A stretch of 26,665 bases of DNA from an uncultured bacterium. GTDB lineage: Bacteria > Bacillota > Clostridia > Oscillospirales > Acutalibacteraceae. The notes under the pieces were generated by a model. The model saw only the letters and a list, made by a program, of their open reading frames with translations. It was not told the origin of the DNA and did not search any database. Positions within the stretch are counted from its first letter, which is position 1. Each line of letters starts with the position of its first letter. Positions 1 to 8,185 of this stretch are shown here, in pieces. The position numbers and the translations under genes were made by a program. Where the stretch lies: positions 1-26,665 of the forward strand of contig CAKXIK010000039.1 of the NCBI GenBank assembly GCA_934875675.1, in the 5' to 3' direction.

Positions 1-102
1 GCAGCAAGGAAAGCTAAAGGGCCTGCCGCCTGCTCTTCACAGACAGCAAGCCCTCTCGGCTGCTTGATTTATATATTTGTCTAACTTTTTGGGCTCACTT
101 CA
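1..102 (-). mobile_element. Possible terminal fragment of an IS3-family element (runs off left edge)
   Basis: Read on the minus strand from 102, the sequence starts TGAAGTGAGCCC, followed by AAAAAGTTAGACA. This resembles the usual end of IS3/IS150-type elements in Firmicutes (TGAAC-GC-CCC-AAAAGTTAGACA type). The rest of the element would lie left of the window. No transposase reading frame is visible in the 102 bases, so this is pattern recognition only. Nothing else of note was seen in 103-197. Confidence 0.3.
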
Positions 103-197
103 CCGATGGGCAGGGTACAATTTTACTCTGCAGCTTGCGCGAACAGGGTGGTTCAAAAACGGAAGAATCCCGCTCAAAAACAGCAATTTTTAATGGA

Positions 198-219
198 ATA
201 AACACCAAATAAACACCAA
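198..219. repeat. Two tandem copies of an 11-bp repeat next to tRNA-Pro
   Basis: ATAAACACCAA occurs twice back to back (198-208 and 209-219), 67 bases from the 3' end of tRNA-Pro. It could be a remnant of recombinase arm sites, which often sit beside tRNA genes, but two short copies are weak evidence. Confidence 0.45.
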
Positions 220-229
220 ACGCGAAATT

Positions 230-281
230 TCAAAAAAGAAAACCCGAAGAAAATCGCATCAGAATGCGGTTATTCGGGTTT
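230..281 (-). terminator. Intrinsic terminator of tRNA-Pro
   Basis: On the minus strand an AACCCGAA...TTCGGGTT stem with an inner GCAT/ATGC pairing is followed by TTCTTTTTTG. It lies directly downstream of the tRNA-Pro gene. Confidence 0.8.
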
Positions 282-286
282 AATTA

Positions 287-362
287 TGGTCGAGGTGACA
301 GGATTCGAACCTGCGGCATCCTGGTCCCAAACCAGGCGCGCTACCAACTGCGCTACACCTCG
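287..362 (-). tRNA. tRNA-Pro(TGG)
   Basis: The minus strand folds as a complete cloverleaf of 76 nt. The acceptor stem is CGAGGTG/CACCTCG, the anticodon loop TTTGGGA gives anticodon TGG, the T-loop is GTTCGAATC, and a CCA end is encoded at 287-289. It has its own promoter upstream and terminator downstream. Confidence 0.97.
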
Positions 363-425
363 AAATATCTTATTTGCTATCATTCGCATAACACTGCAAA
401 AGAGTTATAAAATTACAGTAGGACT

Positions 426-454
426 ATTTTAACATTTGCAAGTCGGTTTGTCAA
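426..454 (-). promoter_or_regulatory. Sigma-A promoter of tRNA-Pro
   Basis: Minus strand -35 TTGACA (454-449) and -10 TAAAAT (431-426) are separated by 17 nt. The predicted transcript start lies about 57 nt before the tRNA. It sits back to back with the promoter of the acetyltransferase gene. Confidence 0.8.
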
Positions 455-464
455 CTACACAATA

Positions 465-493
465 TTGCGACAAACAAAAGAATATGATAAAAT
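465..493 (+). promoter_or_regulatory. Sigma-A promoter of the GNAT gene
   Basis: -35 TTGCGA (465-470) and -10 TAAAAT (488-493) with a 17-nt spacer, about 38 nt before the ATG at 531. It may also serve the phosphodiesterase gene 15 nt beyond the acetyltransferase. Confidence 0.65.
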
Positions 494-530
494 GTAAGAT
501 AAAATTACTGGTAAAGGGGATGGGCACGCA

Positions 531-1105
531 ATGGCAAACGTGCTGCGTTTTGAAACAAAGCGCTTGCTGCTCCGGCCATATGAGCCCGGTGATGCGGCAG
601 AAGTTTGGCGTGTGATCCGCAAACCGGAAATTTACGTTACCACCGCGTTTATACCAAAGAATATCCGCGCCCCCGTGCTGATTGGTGGATTCGCTATGTA
701 AATACTGCGATTCGCAATCGTACCGGATACGAAATCGGCATCTTCGACCGTGCAACCGGACAATATATCGGTAATATCGGTCTGGTTAACGTACGTAAGG
801 AAATGAAAAGCGCAAGTGTCGCCTATCACATTGACCCGGATTGGTGGGAACGCGGCATTGCAACCGAAGCTTGTGAACGAATGATTCAATTTGGATTTGA
901 AACACTGCATCTGGAACGAATCAGCGGAACTTGTATGGTGATGAATCCGGCATCCCGCCGCGTGATGGAGCATCTTGGTTTTGTGTTTGAAGGAATTGCA
1001 CGCAGGGAACTGCTCAAGGATGGAAAATTTTATGATATCGCGCATCTTTCGTTGCTGCAAGACGAATGGCAAGCAAGAAAAAACACATATATTGCAAACG
1101 GATGA
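531..1105 (+). pseudogene. GNAT acetyltransferase (RimJ/RimL type), split by a -1 frameshift
   Basis: The gene starts at ATG 531 after an AAAGGGGA ribosome site. Its first 42 codons read like the start of a RimJ/RimL-type GNAT (FETKRLLLRPYEPGDAAEVW). After CCA AA at about 656 the frame is lost and would stop at an in-frame TAA near 700. The rest of the family sequence (from KEYPRPRADWW to the stop at 1105) continues in the -1 frame, including the acetyl-CoA region DWWERGIATEACERMIQFGF and the late motif NPASRRVMEHLGF. Adding one A to the AAA at 656-658 restores a 191-residue protein of normal family length. Such enzymes acetylate the N-termini of proteins or small amines using acetyl-CoA; the substrate here is unknown. 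Either a recent pseudogene or a base-calling error in a short A run. A TTG start at 605 would give only the C-terminal part and is less likely. Confidence 0.85.
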
Positions 1106-1120
1106 GAGGAATGACGGTTA

Positions 1121-1666
1121 ATGAAATGGATGATTGCATCAGATCTGCATGGATCATATTCCGCATGCCGCAAAATGTTGGCTCGTTTTGAAGCCGAACG
1201 TGCAGAACGGTTGCTTTTACTCGGCGATTTGCTTTATCACGGACCACGAAACGATCTGCCTGAGGAATATAATCCCAAAGGCGTCATTGGTCTGCTCAAT
1301 GAACAAAAGCAAAATTTACTCTGTGTACGCGGAAACTGTGACGCGGAAGTTGATCAGATGGTATTGGAATTCCCCATTCTTTCGGATTCGCTTCTTTTTT
1401 TTGTGAACGGGCATACGGTCTTTGCAACACACGGACATATTTTTAACGAACAAAACCGTCCGCCGCTGCACAAGGGAGACGTTTTGCTGCACGGTCACAC
1501 CCATATTCCGGTGATGGAATCGCGAGGAGATTGGACGCTGCTTAATCCAGGCTCGGTTGCGATCCCAAAGAACGGCAGCCAGCCTTCGTACTTCACCATG
1601 CAGGATGGTCTTTTTACACTTCACGCATTGGAGGACGGATACCAACTTCGTTCTCTTGACCTGTGA
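1121..1666 (+). CDS. yfcE: YfcE/MJ0936-family metallophosphodiesterase
   Basis: A 181-residue calcineurin-like phosphoesterase, the usual length for the YfcE family. All metal-site motifs are present: D8-x-H10 (SDLHG), G35-D36, G71-N72, H104-G-H106 and G125-H-T-H128. Members hydrolyse phosphodiester bonds in vitro with Mn2+; the natural substrate is not settled. No signal peptide or membrane segment, so cytoplasmic. ATG 1121 follows GAGAGGA at good spacing and lies 15 nt after the acetyltransferase stop, suggesting co-transcription. Its last 53 bases overlap the convergent DUF4130 gene, so the two transcripts would be antisense to each other at their 3' ends. Confidence 0.93.
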   Translation: MKWMIASDLHGSYSACRKMLARFEAERAERLLLLGDLLYHGPRNDLPEEYNPKGVIGLLNEQKQNLLCVRGNCDAEVDQMVLEFPILSDSLLFFVNGHTVFATHGHIFNEQNRPPLHKGDVLLHGHTHIPVMESRGDWTLLNPGSVAIPKNGSQPSYFTMQDGLFTLHALEDGYQLRSLDL

Positions 1667-2486
1667 GTTCAATAACCGGCAGCGCCTTATCCGTTTTATT
1701 TTGCGGAGAGGGCGCGGTTTTATTTTCACGGAAATATTCCGCTGGTTCGGGCTGCAGCTCTGTCAGGTTGCGCCAGTATTTTTTTGGCATATGGCTCATG
1801 CGCAAACGGGGATTGATTTTCTGCCGAATAGCGATTGCATCATAAAAAACTTTCCACAGATGGCGGAACTCGTGTTCTTCCGGCGCAAGGGAGGGAAGTG
1901 TCATCTCATCGTCCCCGACAATCTTCCAGCTGCGCGTGTCATAAACCGCAGCCTCTCCATGCGTAACGTCATGAATGATGAAAGGCTGCACGTTAAACCG
2001 ATCTGCAAAATGCGGCGTCAGAATAGGCAAAACCGGATATTGCGGATCAATTCTCGAATACCACACCCCTCCCTCCAGCTTGGAAAAACGAATAAATTCC
2101 AGTAACAGACCGGACTCCCTGCCCACCAGATTTGCGAGCTTTTCCAATCTTTTTACACGGTCGTCATAAAGCATTGCGTGTACCCGGTTGCCCTGCTGCA
2201 TAGCAAGGCGGATATATTCATAGATGATCTGGGATTTCTGCACGTCGTCGGACAAAAAGGCAGTCCAGATTTTCTCATACGCGAGGGAATCCGCACGCCG
2301 TATAATGCCATTAATCACGCGTTCCGCCTTGGCATCGTCGCAAAGAATTTCAATATACTGCGCGCCGAATTCCTGTTGGCATCCCGTTTCGTTAATCGCA
2401 TCGGGTGCCGGACGACGCGCATATGCCTCAAACACGGCAGTACAGAACCCCTCAAAGGTTCCGTCATGCAAAAAAACAATACGCAT
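1614..2486 (-). CDS. DUF4130 protein (TIGR03915), radical-SAM-linked, putative DNA metabolism
   Basis: A 290-residue protein of the DUF4130 family, known by its constant pairing with the radical SAM protein encoded just upstream. Recognisable blocks include the N-terminal MRIVFLHDGTFEGF, the central LLLEFIRFSKLEGGVWYSRI and the late LWKVFYDAIAIRQKINPRLR. In many bacteria the family is fused or linked to uracil-DNA-glycosylase domains, so a role in repairing or processing modified DNA is inferred, but no reaction is established. The ATG at 2486 follows AAGGAGC and lies 36 nt after the radical SAM stop. The last 40 or so residues are polar and low in complexity, and are encoded in the overlap with yfcE on the other strand; this tail could be a stop-codon-loss extension. 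Confidence 0.9.
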   Translation of the reverse strand: MRIVFLHDGTFEGFCTAVFEAYARRPAPDAINETGCQQEFGAQYIEILCDDAKAERVINGIIRRADSLAYEKIWTAFLSDDVQKSQIIYEYIRLAMQQGNRVHAMLYDDRVKRLEKLANLVGRESGLLLEFIRFSKLEGGVWYSRIDPQYPVLPILTPHFADRFNVQPFIIHDVTHGEAAVYDTRSWKIVGDDEMTLPSLAPEEHEFRHLWKVFYDAIAIRQKINPRLRMSHMPKKYWRNLTELQPEPAEYFRENKTAPSPQNKTDKALPVIELTGQENEVGIRPPMREV

Positions 2487-2522
2487 GATATGCTCCTTTT
2501 TTGATTTGAATGCAATTGCGCA

Positions 2523-3848
2523 CTATATTGCTCCCGCAGAAAGCTGAAGACGTTCCTCTGCACCCGGCATCAAAACGGGTTTTTCAAACCATGAGAGCTG
2601 CTCCGTGGTTCCGTGAAGCGCAAGATCAATTTCGTCGGAACGGCGGCGCATATCGGCTGTCAGGTTATCATAGATAAACGGATAAGAAAATTGTGTGCCG
2701 TCCATCATTTTTCCGTTGCAGGTAATAAAATACTGCGCGCGTTTGAGTACAATACCCATTTTCCGGAGATCTGCAAAATTCAGACTTCCCGTCCGCCGCG
2801 CAGCAAGAATCCGCAGCGCCGATTTGACGCCGACACCGGGAATCCGCAAAAGAGTTTCCTTATCTGCACGGTTAATCTCCACCGGAAAATAATCCAGATG
2901 ATTCATTGCCCAGCTGCATTTGGGATCGAGCATGGGGTCAAGCGAAGGATGTGCCTCATCTAAAAGTTCATCCACCGAAAACCCATAATAACGCAGAAGC
3001 CAGTCGGTCTGATAAAGCCGGTGTTCTCGCAGCAAAGGCGGCGGAACATTCTGGGGCAGCAGTTCGTTTGTTCCCACAGGAATATAAGCCGAGAAAAATA
3101 CGCGTTTGAGTGAAAATTTGCGGTAAAGTCCTTCTGTCAGCTTCATAATCTGAAAGTCCGTGTCTGGGGTTGCCCCCACAATCATCTGTGTGCTTTGTCC
3201 TGCAGGAACAAACTGCGGTGCATGACGAAATATGGCAAGTTCTTCTTTGTTTTGCACAATGCCATCCCGCACCGCAGCCATTGGTGTCAAGATTGCTTCT
3301 TTTTTCTTATCCGGAGCAAATTGGTTCAGGCTTTGTTCGCTTGGCAATTCAATATTAACACTCATGCGGTCGCAGAGCATTCCAAGCTTGCGAATCAGTT
3401 CAGGAGACGCGCCGGGAATTGCCTTTGCATGAATATACCCATTGAATCGGTACGGGCCACGCAGCAGTTCCAACACGCGGCACATCTGTTCCATGGAATC
3501 ATCCGGGCTTTTACGCACCCCGCTGCTCAAAAACAGTCCCTCAATATAGTTACGGCGGTAAAATTCGATTGTCAGTTGCGCAAGCTCCTCCGGAGTAAAT
3601 TCAGCTCGCTCCGTATCGTTGGAACGACGGTTAATGCAATATTGGCAATCGTACATACAATAATTGGTCATCAGTACCTTAAGCAGTGAAATGCAACGCC
3701 CGTCCGCTGCAAAGCTATGGCAAATTCCCGGGGCGCATGCCGTTCCCAGGTAACCCACTTTTTTGCCTCGGTTATTTCCGCTGGAGGTGCATGCTGCATC
3801 ATATTTTGCTGCATCTGCCAAAATCCGCAGCTTATCTGACATTTCCAT
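2523..3848 (-). CDS. Putative DNA modification/repair radical SAM protein (TIGR03916)
   Basis: A 441-residue radical SAM enzyme. The cluster motif C64-x3-C68-x2-C71 (CMYDCQYC) would hold a 4Fe-4S cluster that cleaves S-adenosylmethionine. Further conserved Cys at 20, 38, 43 and 52 in the N-terminal segment may bind metal or serve fold stability. Near residues 325-355 a helix-hairpin-helix motif (RIPGVGVKSALRI), typical of DNA-binding repair proteins, points to a nucleic acid substrate. This matches the family annotated as linked to DUF4130 and uracil-DNA glycosylase. The ATG at 3848 overlaps the stop of the upstream gene by one base (TAATG), so the two are translationally coupled. The substrate is unknown. 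Confidence 0.93.
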   Translation of the reverse strand: MEMSDKLRILADAAKYDAACTSSGNNRGKKVGYLGTACAPGICHSFAADGRCISLLKVLMTNYCMYDCQYCINRRSNDTERAEFTPEELAQLTIEFYRRNYIEGLFLSSGVRKSPDDSMEQMCRVLELLRGPYRFNGYIHAKAIPGASPELIRKLGMLCDRMSVNIELPSEQSLNQFAPDKKKEAILTPMAAVRDGIVQNKEELAIFRHAPQFVPAGQSTQMIVGATPDTDFQIMKLTEGLYRKFSLKRVFFSAYIPVGTNELLPQNVPPPLLREHRLYQTDWLLRYYGFSVDELLDEAHPSLDPMLDPKCSWAMNHLDYFPVEINRADKETLLRIPGVGVKSALRILAARRTGSLNFADLRKMGIVLKRAQYFITCNGKMMDGTQFSYPFIYDNLTADMRRRSDEIDLALHGTTEQLSWFEKPVLMPGAEERLQLSAGAI

Positions 3849-4642
3849 TATAAAGTCTCCTTTCCGGGAGAATTAAAATTGCAAACCTGTCGCATCGGGC
3901 AGTGGCTGCAGACGGGTTCTTCCGTGCATTGCAGCCGGCAAAACTGTTGAATGTGATCTACGGGCAGTGCAATATCTTCCATGTGCAGTTCAAAAATTAA
4001 ATCCCGCATCTCCTGCATATGGGGCGTGGTGCTGTATGTTAATCCAAGCCGATGTGCTGAAAACAGGCGTTGGATTGCGGGATCGTCCGTATACAGGGGC
4101 TGCAGCATTTTTTGCACATATGGTATGGTTTCATCTTGCCGGGGTATTTGCTCTTTTTCCTGCAGCCATTGTTCCATTCCGGCAAATGCCTTGCGAAATT
4201 TGAGTCGTGGAATATATTTGGGTGCAGGCTCGTTGAGCAGCGGCATTTGCGAATGGGCACAGATGCTGATGCTGAAATCCTGAAGGATAAGGGTAAAACC
4301 ATTCACGGCAGAATCGGCGCCCCACGTGCAATAATGAGGCACCACATTTTCCACGGTCTCTTCCTTCGAAAAAAAACCGCTCCTCCATTGCCGGATGCAT
4401 ATCCAATCATCGGTTTCTTCATATTCCATTTGGTTAAACTCTTCGAGGTTCGGCGCGATGCACTCTGCACAATATGTTATGCGGCAATCGTCGGAATCAA
4501 ACCACAACTGAGCAGCAGTGTTCCGCTCTCCAAACAAAATAAAAATCGGCCGTTCCTCGTCATACTCAAATTTATTCTCATTCTGATCTGCAGCATTTTC
4601 GCTGCATTGCTTATCGTATGCACAAAAAACCGGAACAAACAT
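3848..4642 (-). CDS. Uncharacterised protein with C-terminal EndoIII-like cysteine cluster; first gene of the repair operon
   Basis: I do not recognise the family. The protein ends in five closely spaced cysteines (C235, C239, C245, C248, C254 by the start used here), C-x3-C-x5-C-x2-C-x5-C. The last three have the same spacing as the endonuclease III/MutY iron-sulphur loop (C-x6-C-x2-C-x5-C), though the first gap is one residue short. The ATG at 4642 was chosen because it follows AAAAGGA at 8-nt spacing. The frame stays open to an ATG at 4900, but that codon lies upstream of the likely transcript start inside a hairpin. Start uncertain: the extra stretch rich in Phe, Tyr and Lys could be partly coding through TTG 4714. 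The TAATG overlap with the radical SAM gene makes a common operon very likely, so a DNA-repair accessory role is inferred. Confidence 0.7.
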   Translation of the reverse strand: MFVPVFCAYDKQCSENAADQNENKFEYDEERPIFILFGERNTAAQLWFDSDDCRITYCAECIAPNLEEFNQMEYEETDDWICIRQWRSGFFSKEETVENVVPHYCTWGADSAVNGFTLILQDFSISICAHSQMPLLNEPAPKYIPRLKFRKAFAGMEQWLQEKEQIPRQDETIPYVQKMLQPLYTDDPAIQRLFSAHRLGLTYSTTPHMQEMRDLIFELHMEDIALPVDHIQQFCRLQCTEEPVCSHCPMRQVCNFNSPGKETL

Positions 4643-4855
4643 GTTGCGAATCCTTTTTCCCTGAAAGAATTCGATTACATTACGATATCGGTATTTAAAA
4701 AATTGTTCGCACAAATAAATGTTTTCCGGAAACAGAAACTCAACTCCCTTTTGCTTAAGATACGGTTTTGTTTGATTCTGAATTAAAAACCAGATTGAAA
4801 TCAAAGAAAAACGTGGTACGTACAGTTTTATGAATGTTACAACTCGAAATTGATA

Positions 4856-4894
4856 TATAATATAATATGCAGGTTTTCTGCATATTATATTATA
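4856..4894. repeat. Perfect 17-bp AT-rich inverted repeat overlapping a promoter
   Basis: The arms 4856-4872 and 4878-4894 are perfect inverted copies around a 5-nt loop GTTTT. Each arm contains TATAAT on the outward strand. No T tract follows on either side that would make it a normal terminator. It lies where transcription of the repair operon should begin, so it may be an operator or form a hairpin at the 5' end of the mRNA. Confidence 0.85.
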
Positions 4895-4917
4895 CAACAC
4901 GTGCGATATAATTGCAA
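4889..4917 (-). promoter_or_regulatory. Putative promoter of the radical SAM repair operon
   Basis: Minus strand -35 TTGCAA (4917-4912) and -10 TATAAT (4894-4889) with a 17-nt spacer. The -10 lies in the right arm of the inverted repeat and transcription would start inside it, about 240 nt before the ATG at 4642. Confidence 0.55.
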
Positions 4918-4918
4918 C

Positions 4919-4962
4919 ACAAAAAACGCCCCGGAACTTTTCAAAAAATTCCGGAAGCGTTT
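4919..4962 (-). terminator. Intrinsic terminator of the cobalamin operon
   Basis: On the minus strand a stem of TTCCGG/CCGGAA and GCGTTT/AAACGC pairings (one small bulge) is followed by TTTTTTG. It lies 52 nt downstream of the S-component stop codon. Confidence 0.75.
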
Positions 4963-5013
4963 CAATTGTTCAATGTTCCCCAATTGGAAATCATCCGTTG
5001 TTCTGTACGCAGT

Positions 5014-5721
5014 TTACTGCACAGAGCCTCGTTGGGGATCGTTAATCCCATATTTCTGTTTAACCCGGTCGAGCTTTTTTTCCCACGGGCGGTAAATCAA
5101 CGCAAGAAAAGCCGTCGTAGAGACGGCATGCACCAAGGAGTGGGGCAGCCCCGCAAGATAAATTGCCCAAATACTGCTTTCCGCAGAGGAAAAAAATCCG
5201 CCGAGTGCAACCCATGAATCCAACACAACACCATAAAACAGCGCCGAACAAAAGCCGAAAACACAGGCTGCAAGGGTACTTTTTAAACCGCCGTGTTCGG
5301 CAATCCAACCAGCTGCAAAGCCGATCAGTCCCCATGCATACATTTGCCATGGCGTCCACGGACCCTGCCCGAAAAACAGATTGGACGCCAATGCAGCCAA
5401 TGCACCGGTTAAAAAACCGGTTTGCCGGCCAAAGCATACTGCCGCCACAATCACAATTGCAGTAACCGGTTTAACGTTGGGAAATGCAGCAAATACGACT
5501 CTGCCTGCTGCTGCAATTGCAGCCAACACCACCACAGGCATCACATCCCTGGGCCGCGGTCGCTGGCGTTCGAACCGAAGAAAAAACGGCACCAGTGCAA
5601 TCAACACCATCAGTACAGAAAGCAGGGCAGTGTGTTCCACGCGCAAAAAGGCACAGATCGATAATCCTGCCGGTACCAGCAACAGCGCACAAGGCTCCGC
5701 AATTTTGAGCACACGGTTCAT
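5014..5721 (-). CDS. ECF transporter substrate-binding (S) component, probably corrinoid
   Basis: A 235-residue, strongly hydrophobic protein with about six membrane segments. The internal stretch with GRQTGFLTGALAALASNLFF and GPWTPWQMYAWGLIGFAAG is typical of ECF S components. It would bind the vitamin in the membrane and pass it to the EcfT/ATPase module. The ATG at 5721 overlaps the ATPase stop as ATGA, a coupling seen at several junctions in this operon; an upstream start at 5763 lies inside the ATPase gene and is unlikely. The cobalamin riboswitch controlling the operon and the DUF4430 lipoprotein suggest that the ligand is cobalamin or a corrinoid precursor, as for CbrT-type S components. 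The ligand is inferred from context, not from residues. Last gene before a terminator. Confidence 0.85.
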   Translation of the reverse strand: MNRVLKIAEPCALLLVPAGLSICAFLRVEHTALLSVLMVLIALVPFFLRFERQRPRPRDVMPVVVLAAIAAAGRVVFAAFPNVKPVTAIVIVAAVCFGRQTGFLTGALAALASNLFFGQGPWTPWQMYAWGLIGFAAGWIAEHGGLKSTLAACVFGFCSALFYGVVLDSWVALGGFFSSAESSIWAIYLAGLPHSLVHAVSTTAFLALIYRPWEKKLDRVKQKYGINDPQRGSVQ

Positions 5722-7319
5722 AGCAGTATCTCCTTTGGCACAAGATCTTCCACGGTTACACACCCCGGCGCTGCACTGCGCATCATACGGTTGATTCCGG
5801 TGGTATAAAACAAATTGGAAGCAAAGAAACTGTGACCGTCTCCGCTGCAGGCAACCGATCCCTCAAACAGCATGGAACAACCGTCGGCGCAAAGTGCTGC
5901 AAATTCCACATCATGCGTAACCAGCAGAATCGTTTTCCCTTCTTCACGAAGCGCAAAAAACAGTTTTGAAAGTTCCTTTTTTGCTGCTGCGTCAATCCCT
6001 TTGGTGGGTTCATCCAAAAGAAGAATGTCCGGTTGCAGCAACAGCAGCTTGGCAAGCGCCGTTTTCTGCATTTCACCTCCGCTCAGATCATAAGGGTGAT
6101 GGGTTGCAAGAGGTGCAAGCGCAAAACGTTCCAGTTCGCGATCTATCTCCTCGTCGGAATAGCCGAACAGTTCCTGCAATTCGCAAAGCTCCGCGCGCAC
6201 GGTGTCTGCTGTAAAGAGCGCACGAGGATCCTGCGCCAAAAGTGAAAGGCGGAGATTACTTGCCTTTTTAATTTTTCCGCGCGCCGGCTGCAGTGTTCCG
6301 CAGAGCAGCTTGAGCAGCGTCGATTTTCCGCTTCCGTTTCCGCCGACGATTGCATGGATGGTACCCTTCTGCACCGCAAGAGTTGCATCCCGCACGGCAA
6401 AGTCGCTTTCCCGGTCATAACGGTACCAGACTCCATTTGCCGAAAGAACAATTTCTCCGCCGGCTTTCGGAGGATTTTCCGGCAGCAGCTGCGGGGAAAT
6501 TTTGTTTCGGGTCAGCCACGCTCTTCCTGCGCGAACCTCCAGCGGAAAAACGGAACGCTCGCCAAGACGCCAAGCTGCTCTTGCCGGAGAGGGAAGTGCA
6601 ACAGCAAAAGGATTATTTTCCGCAAAAATTTTGCTCACAAATTCCTGTGGGCGGCTAAATGCGCCCACGGTTCCCTGTTCCATCCAAAGCACCCGATCCG
6701 CCATCGGCAGAGCGTCCTCCAGACGATGCTCTGAAAGAATGACGGTGATACCAAGCTCACCGCTGATTCGCCGCAGCATCTGCAAAAAAGTTTTGGAGGC
6801 TACAGGGTCCAGCTGAGAGGTTGGCTCGTCCAGCAACAGAATTTCAGGCTGCATTACAAGTACCGCAGCAAGATTCAAAAGCTGCTTCTGCCCGCCGGAA
6901 AGGGAAGCGGTTTTTCGCTGCATCCAATGTTCTATGCCAAAGAAAGAGGAGACCTCTGCCATTCTGCGCCGGATAACCTCGCTTTCCAATGCAAGGTTTT
7001 CCAAACCAAAGGCAAGTTCACCTTCCACGGTGTCTGTCACAATTTGATTTTCGGGGTTTTGTCCCACAAATCCAATGCTGCCGGCATTCAATCCGGAGGT
7101 TTCCTTGGGGTTTCCGTTGAGCAAAATTGTCCCGCTCGCTTGTCCCACAGGAGAAAGCTCCGGCTTCAAACTGCGCAGCAGGGTTGTCTTTCCGCTTCCC
7201 GTGGTGCCGCAAAGCAAAATAAGTTCGCCCGGCTCGATGCCAAGGCTAACATTGCGCAATGCAGGATGCGGTGCGCCGGCATAAGAAAATGTGTAATCAA
7301 TCAATGAGATCGCTTCCAT
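5718..7319 (-). CDS. ECF transporter fused double ATPase (EcfA1-EcfA2 type)
   Basis: A 533-residue cytoplasmic ATPase made of two ABC domains in one chain. Domain 1: Walker A GTTGSGKT (38-45), signature LSGGQ (140-144), Walker B LLLDEPT (161-167), H-loop SEH. Domain 2: Walker A GGNGSGKS (326-333), signature LSGGE (412-416), Walker B LLLDEPT (433-439), H-loop THD. Most ECF modules use two separate ATPases, so the fusion fixes a 1:1 ratio. The ATG at 7319 follows a very strong GGGAGGTG site; an earlier in-frame start at 7391 lies inside ecfT. The start overlaps the ecfT end by 19 bases and the stop overlaps the S-component start. It powers uptake of the ligand of the co-encoded S component. Confidence 0.93.
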   Translation of the reverse strand: MEAISLIDYTFSYAGAPHPALRNVSLGIEPGELILLCGTTGSGKTTLLRSLKPELSPVGQASGTILLNGNPKETSGLNAGSIGFVGQNPENQIVTDTVEGELAFGLENLALESEVIRRRMAEVSSFFGIEHWMQRKTASLSGGQKQLLNLAAVLVMQPEILLLDEPTSQLDPVASKTFLQMLRRISGELGITVILSEHRLEDALPMADRVLWMEQGTVGAFSRPQEFVSKIFAENNPFAVALPSPARAAWRLGERSVFPLEVRAGRAWLTRNKISPQLLPENPPKAGGEIVLSANGVWYRYDRESDFAVRDATLAVQKGTIHAIVGGNGSGKSTLLKLLCGTLQPARGKIKKASNLRLSLLAQDPRALFTADTVRAELCELQELFGYSDEEIDRELERFALAPLATHHPYDLSGGEMQKTALAKLLLLQPDILLLDEPTKGIDAAAKKELSKLFFALREEGKTILLVTHDVEFAALCADGCSMLFEGSVACSGDGHSFFASNLFYTTGINRMMRSAAPGCVTVEDLVPKEILL

Positions 7320-8185
7320 AACAGCACCTCCCTTCCTTCCAGAATCTGCGGAAACAGCAGCAAGAAAAACATTGCCGCCAATGCAATCCAAATTGCTTTA
7401 TTCTCAGGAATTACCGGTGAAAGAAACGGAAAAAATTCATAATTTCCTGTCGGGAGCAGCAGTACGACTGCACTTGCCGCGGCAAGCAACAACAGCAGTG
7501 CGGCAAACAGACCGTCACGCCCGGTAAATCGTTCATGAACAAAGCTGCTTCGTTTTCTTTCCCCATAGCCGCGCCCGTGCATCGAATCTGCCGTTTCAAT
7601 CGAGCTTTCCATGCTCCAGCTCATCAGAATTGATGCCAGCCGCACACCGCTGCGCAGTCTGGCACGGCGTGTCTGTGGCACCGCACCCAACAGTGCCTGC
7701 TGTGCCGATTCAATCTGTGCACCGCGCTCCATCGTTTCCGGCAGCGCACGGAACACCATTGAAAGCAACAATGCGCTCGAGGGCAGCACCCTGCCGAACA
7801 GCCTCAGAAATTTATCGTTTGTCATCGCCTGCCGGTAACCGGAAAACCATTGCAGCACACCGGTGAGCATCATTCCCATGCAGATGCCGTAACTAAACGC
7901 CTCCATGGTTACGGGGTGTCCCAACGCATCAAACCAGACGGTGAGTCCCGCTGCACCAAAGAGCGCATTACAGCACGCCACCAGCAGCGTAATGGCACCA
8001 TAAACTGCAACCCCTCTTACTGCCTTGCGCGCCCCGCAAAGCAAGGCTACGTTCCAGGTTCCCATTCCGAACAGCAGAATCAGAGCCAATGGTTGCATCG
8101 TACAAAGCGTCAGCGTGATGGCGGCACAATAATAAACAAAGATCACAGCCGGATGGCAATCACAAAAAGCACGTTGTCTTGTCAT
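7301..8185 (-). CDS. ecfT: ECF transporter transmembrane (T) component
   Basis: A 294-residue integral membrane protein with hydrophobic segments near residues 12-50, 60-83, 92-115, 133-147, 218-236 and 260-280. The cytoplasmic coupling region around 175-208 ends in ADSMHGRGYG, a form of the EcfT Ala-Arg-Gly motif that docks into the ATPases. It scaffolds the S component on the ATPase pair. The ATG at 8185 overlaps the upstream lipoprotein stop as ATGA and the 3' end overlaps the ATPase start, so the genes form a tightly coupled unit. The dedicated T and A genes beside one S gene suggest a group I (single-substrate) ECF transporter. Confidence 0.9.
   Translation of the reverse strand: MTRQRAFCDCHPAVIFVYYCAAITLTLCTMQPLALILLFGMGTWNVALLCGARKAVRGVAVYGAITLLVACCNALFGAAGLTVWFDALGHPVTMEAFSYGICMGMMLTGVLQWFSGYRQAMTNDKFLRLFGRVLPSSALLLSMVFRALPETMERGAQIESAQQALLGAVPQTRRARLRSGVRLASILMSWSMESSIETADSMHGRGYGERKRSSFVHERFTGRDGLFAALLLLLAAASAVVLLLPTGNYEFFPFLSPVIPENKAIWIALAAMFFLLLFPQILEGREVLLWKRSH

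Noticed and set aside
4070..4786. 238-codon plus-strand frame
   Set aside because: Opposite to the Cys-cluster gene, no ribosome site, and composition typical of an antisense shadow.
4643..4900. N-terminal extension of the Cys-cluster protein to an ATG at 4900
   Set aside because: The ATG lies upstream of the predicted transcript start within the palindrome; ATG 4642 has a good ribosome site. Not fully excluded.
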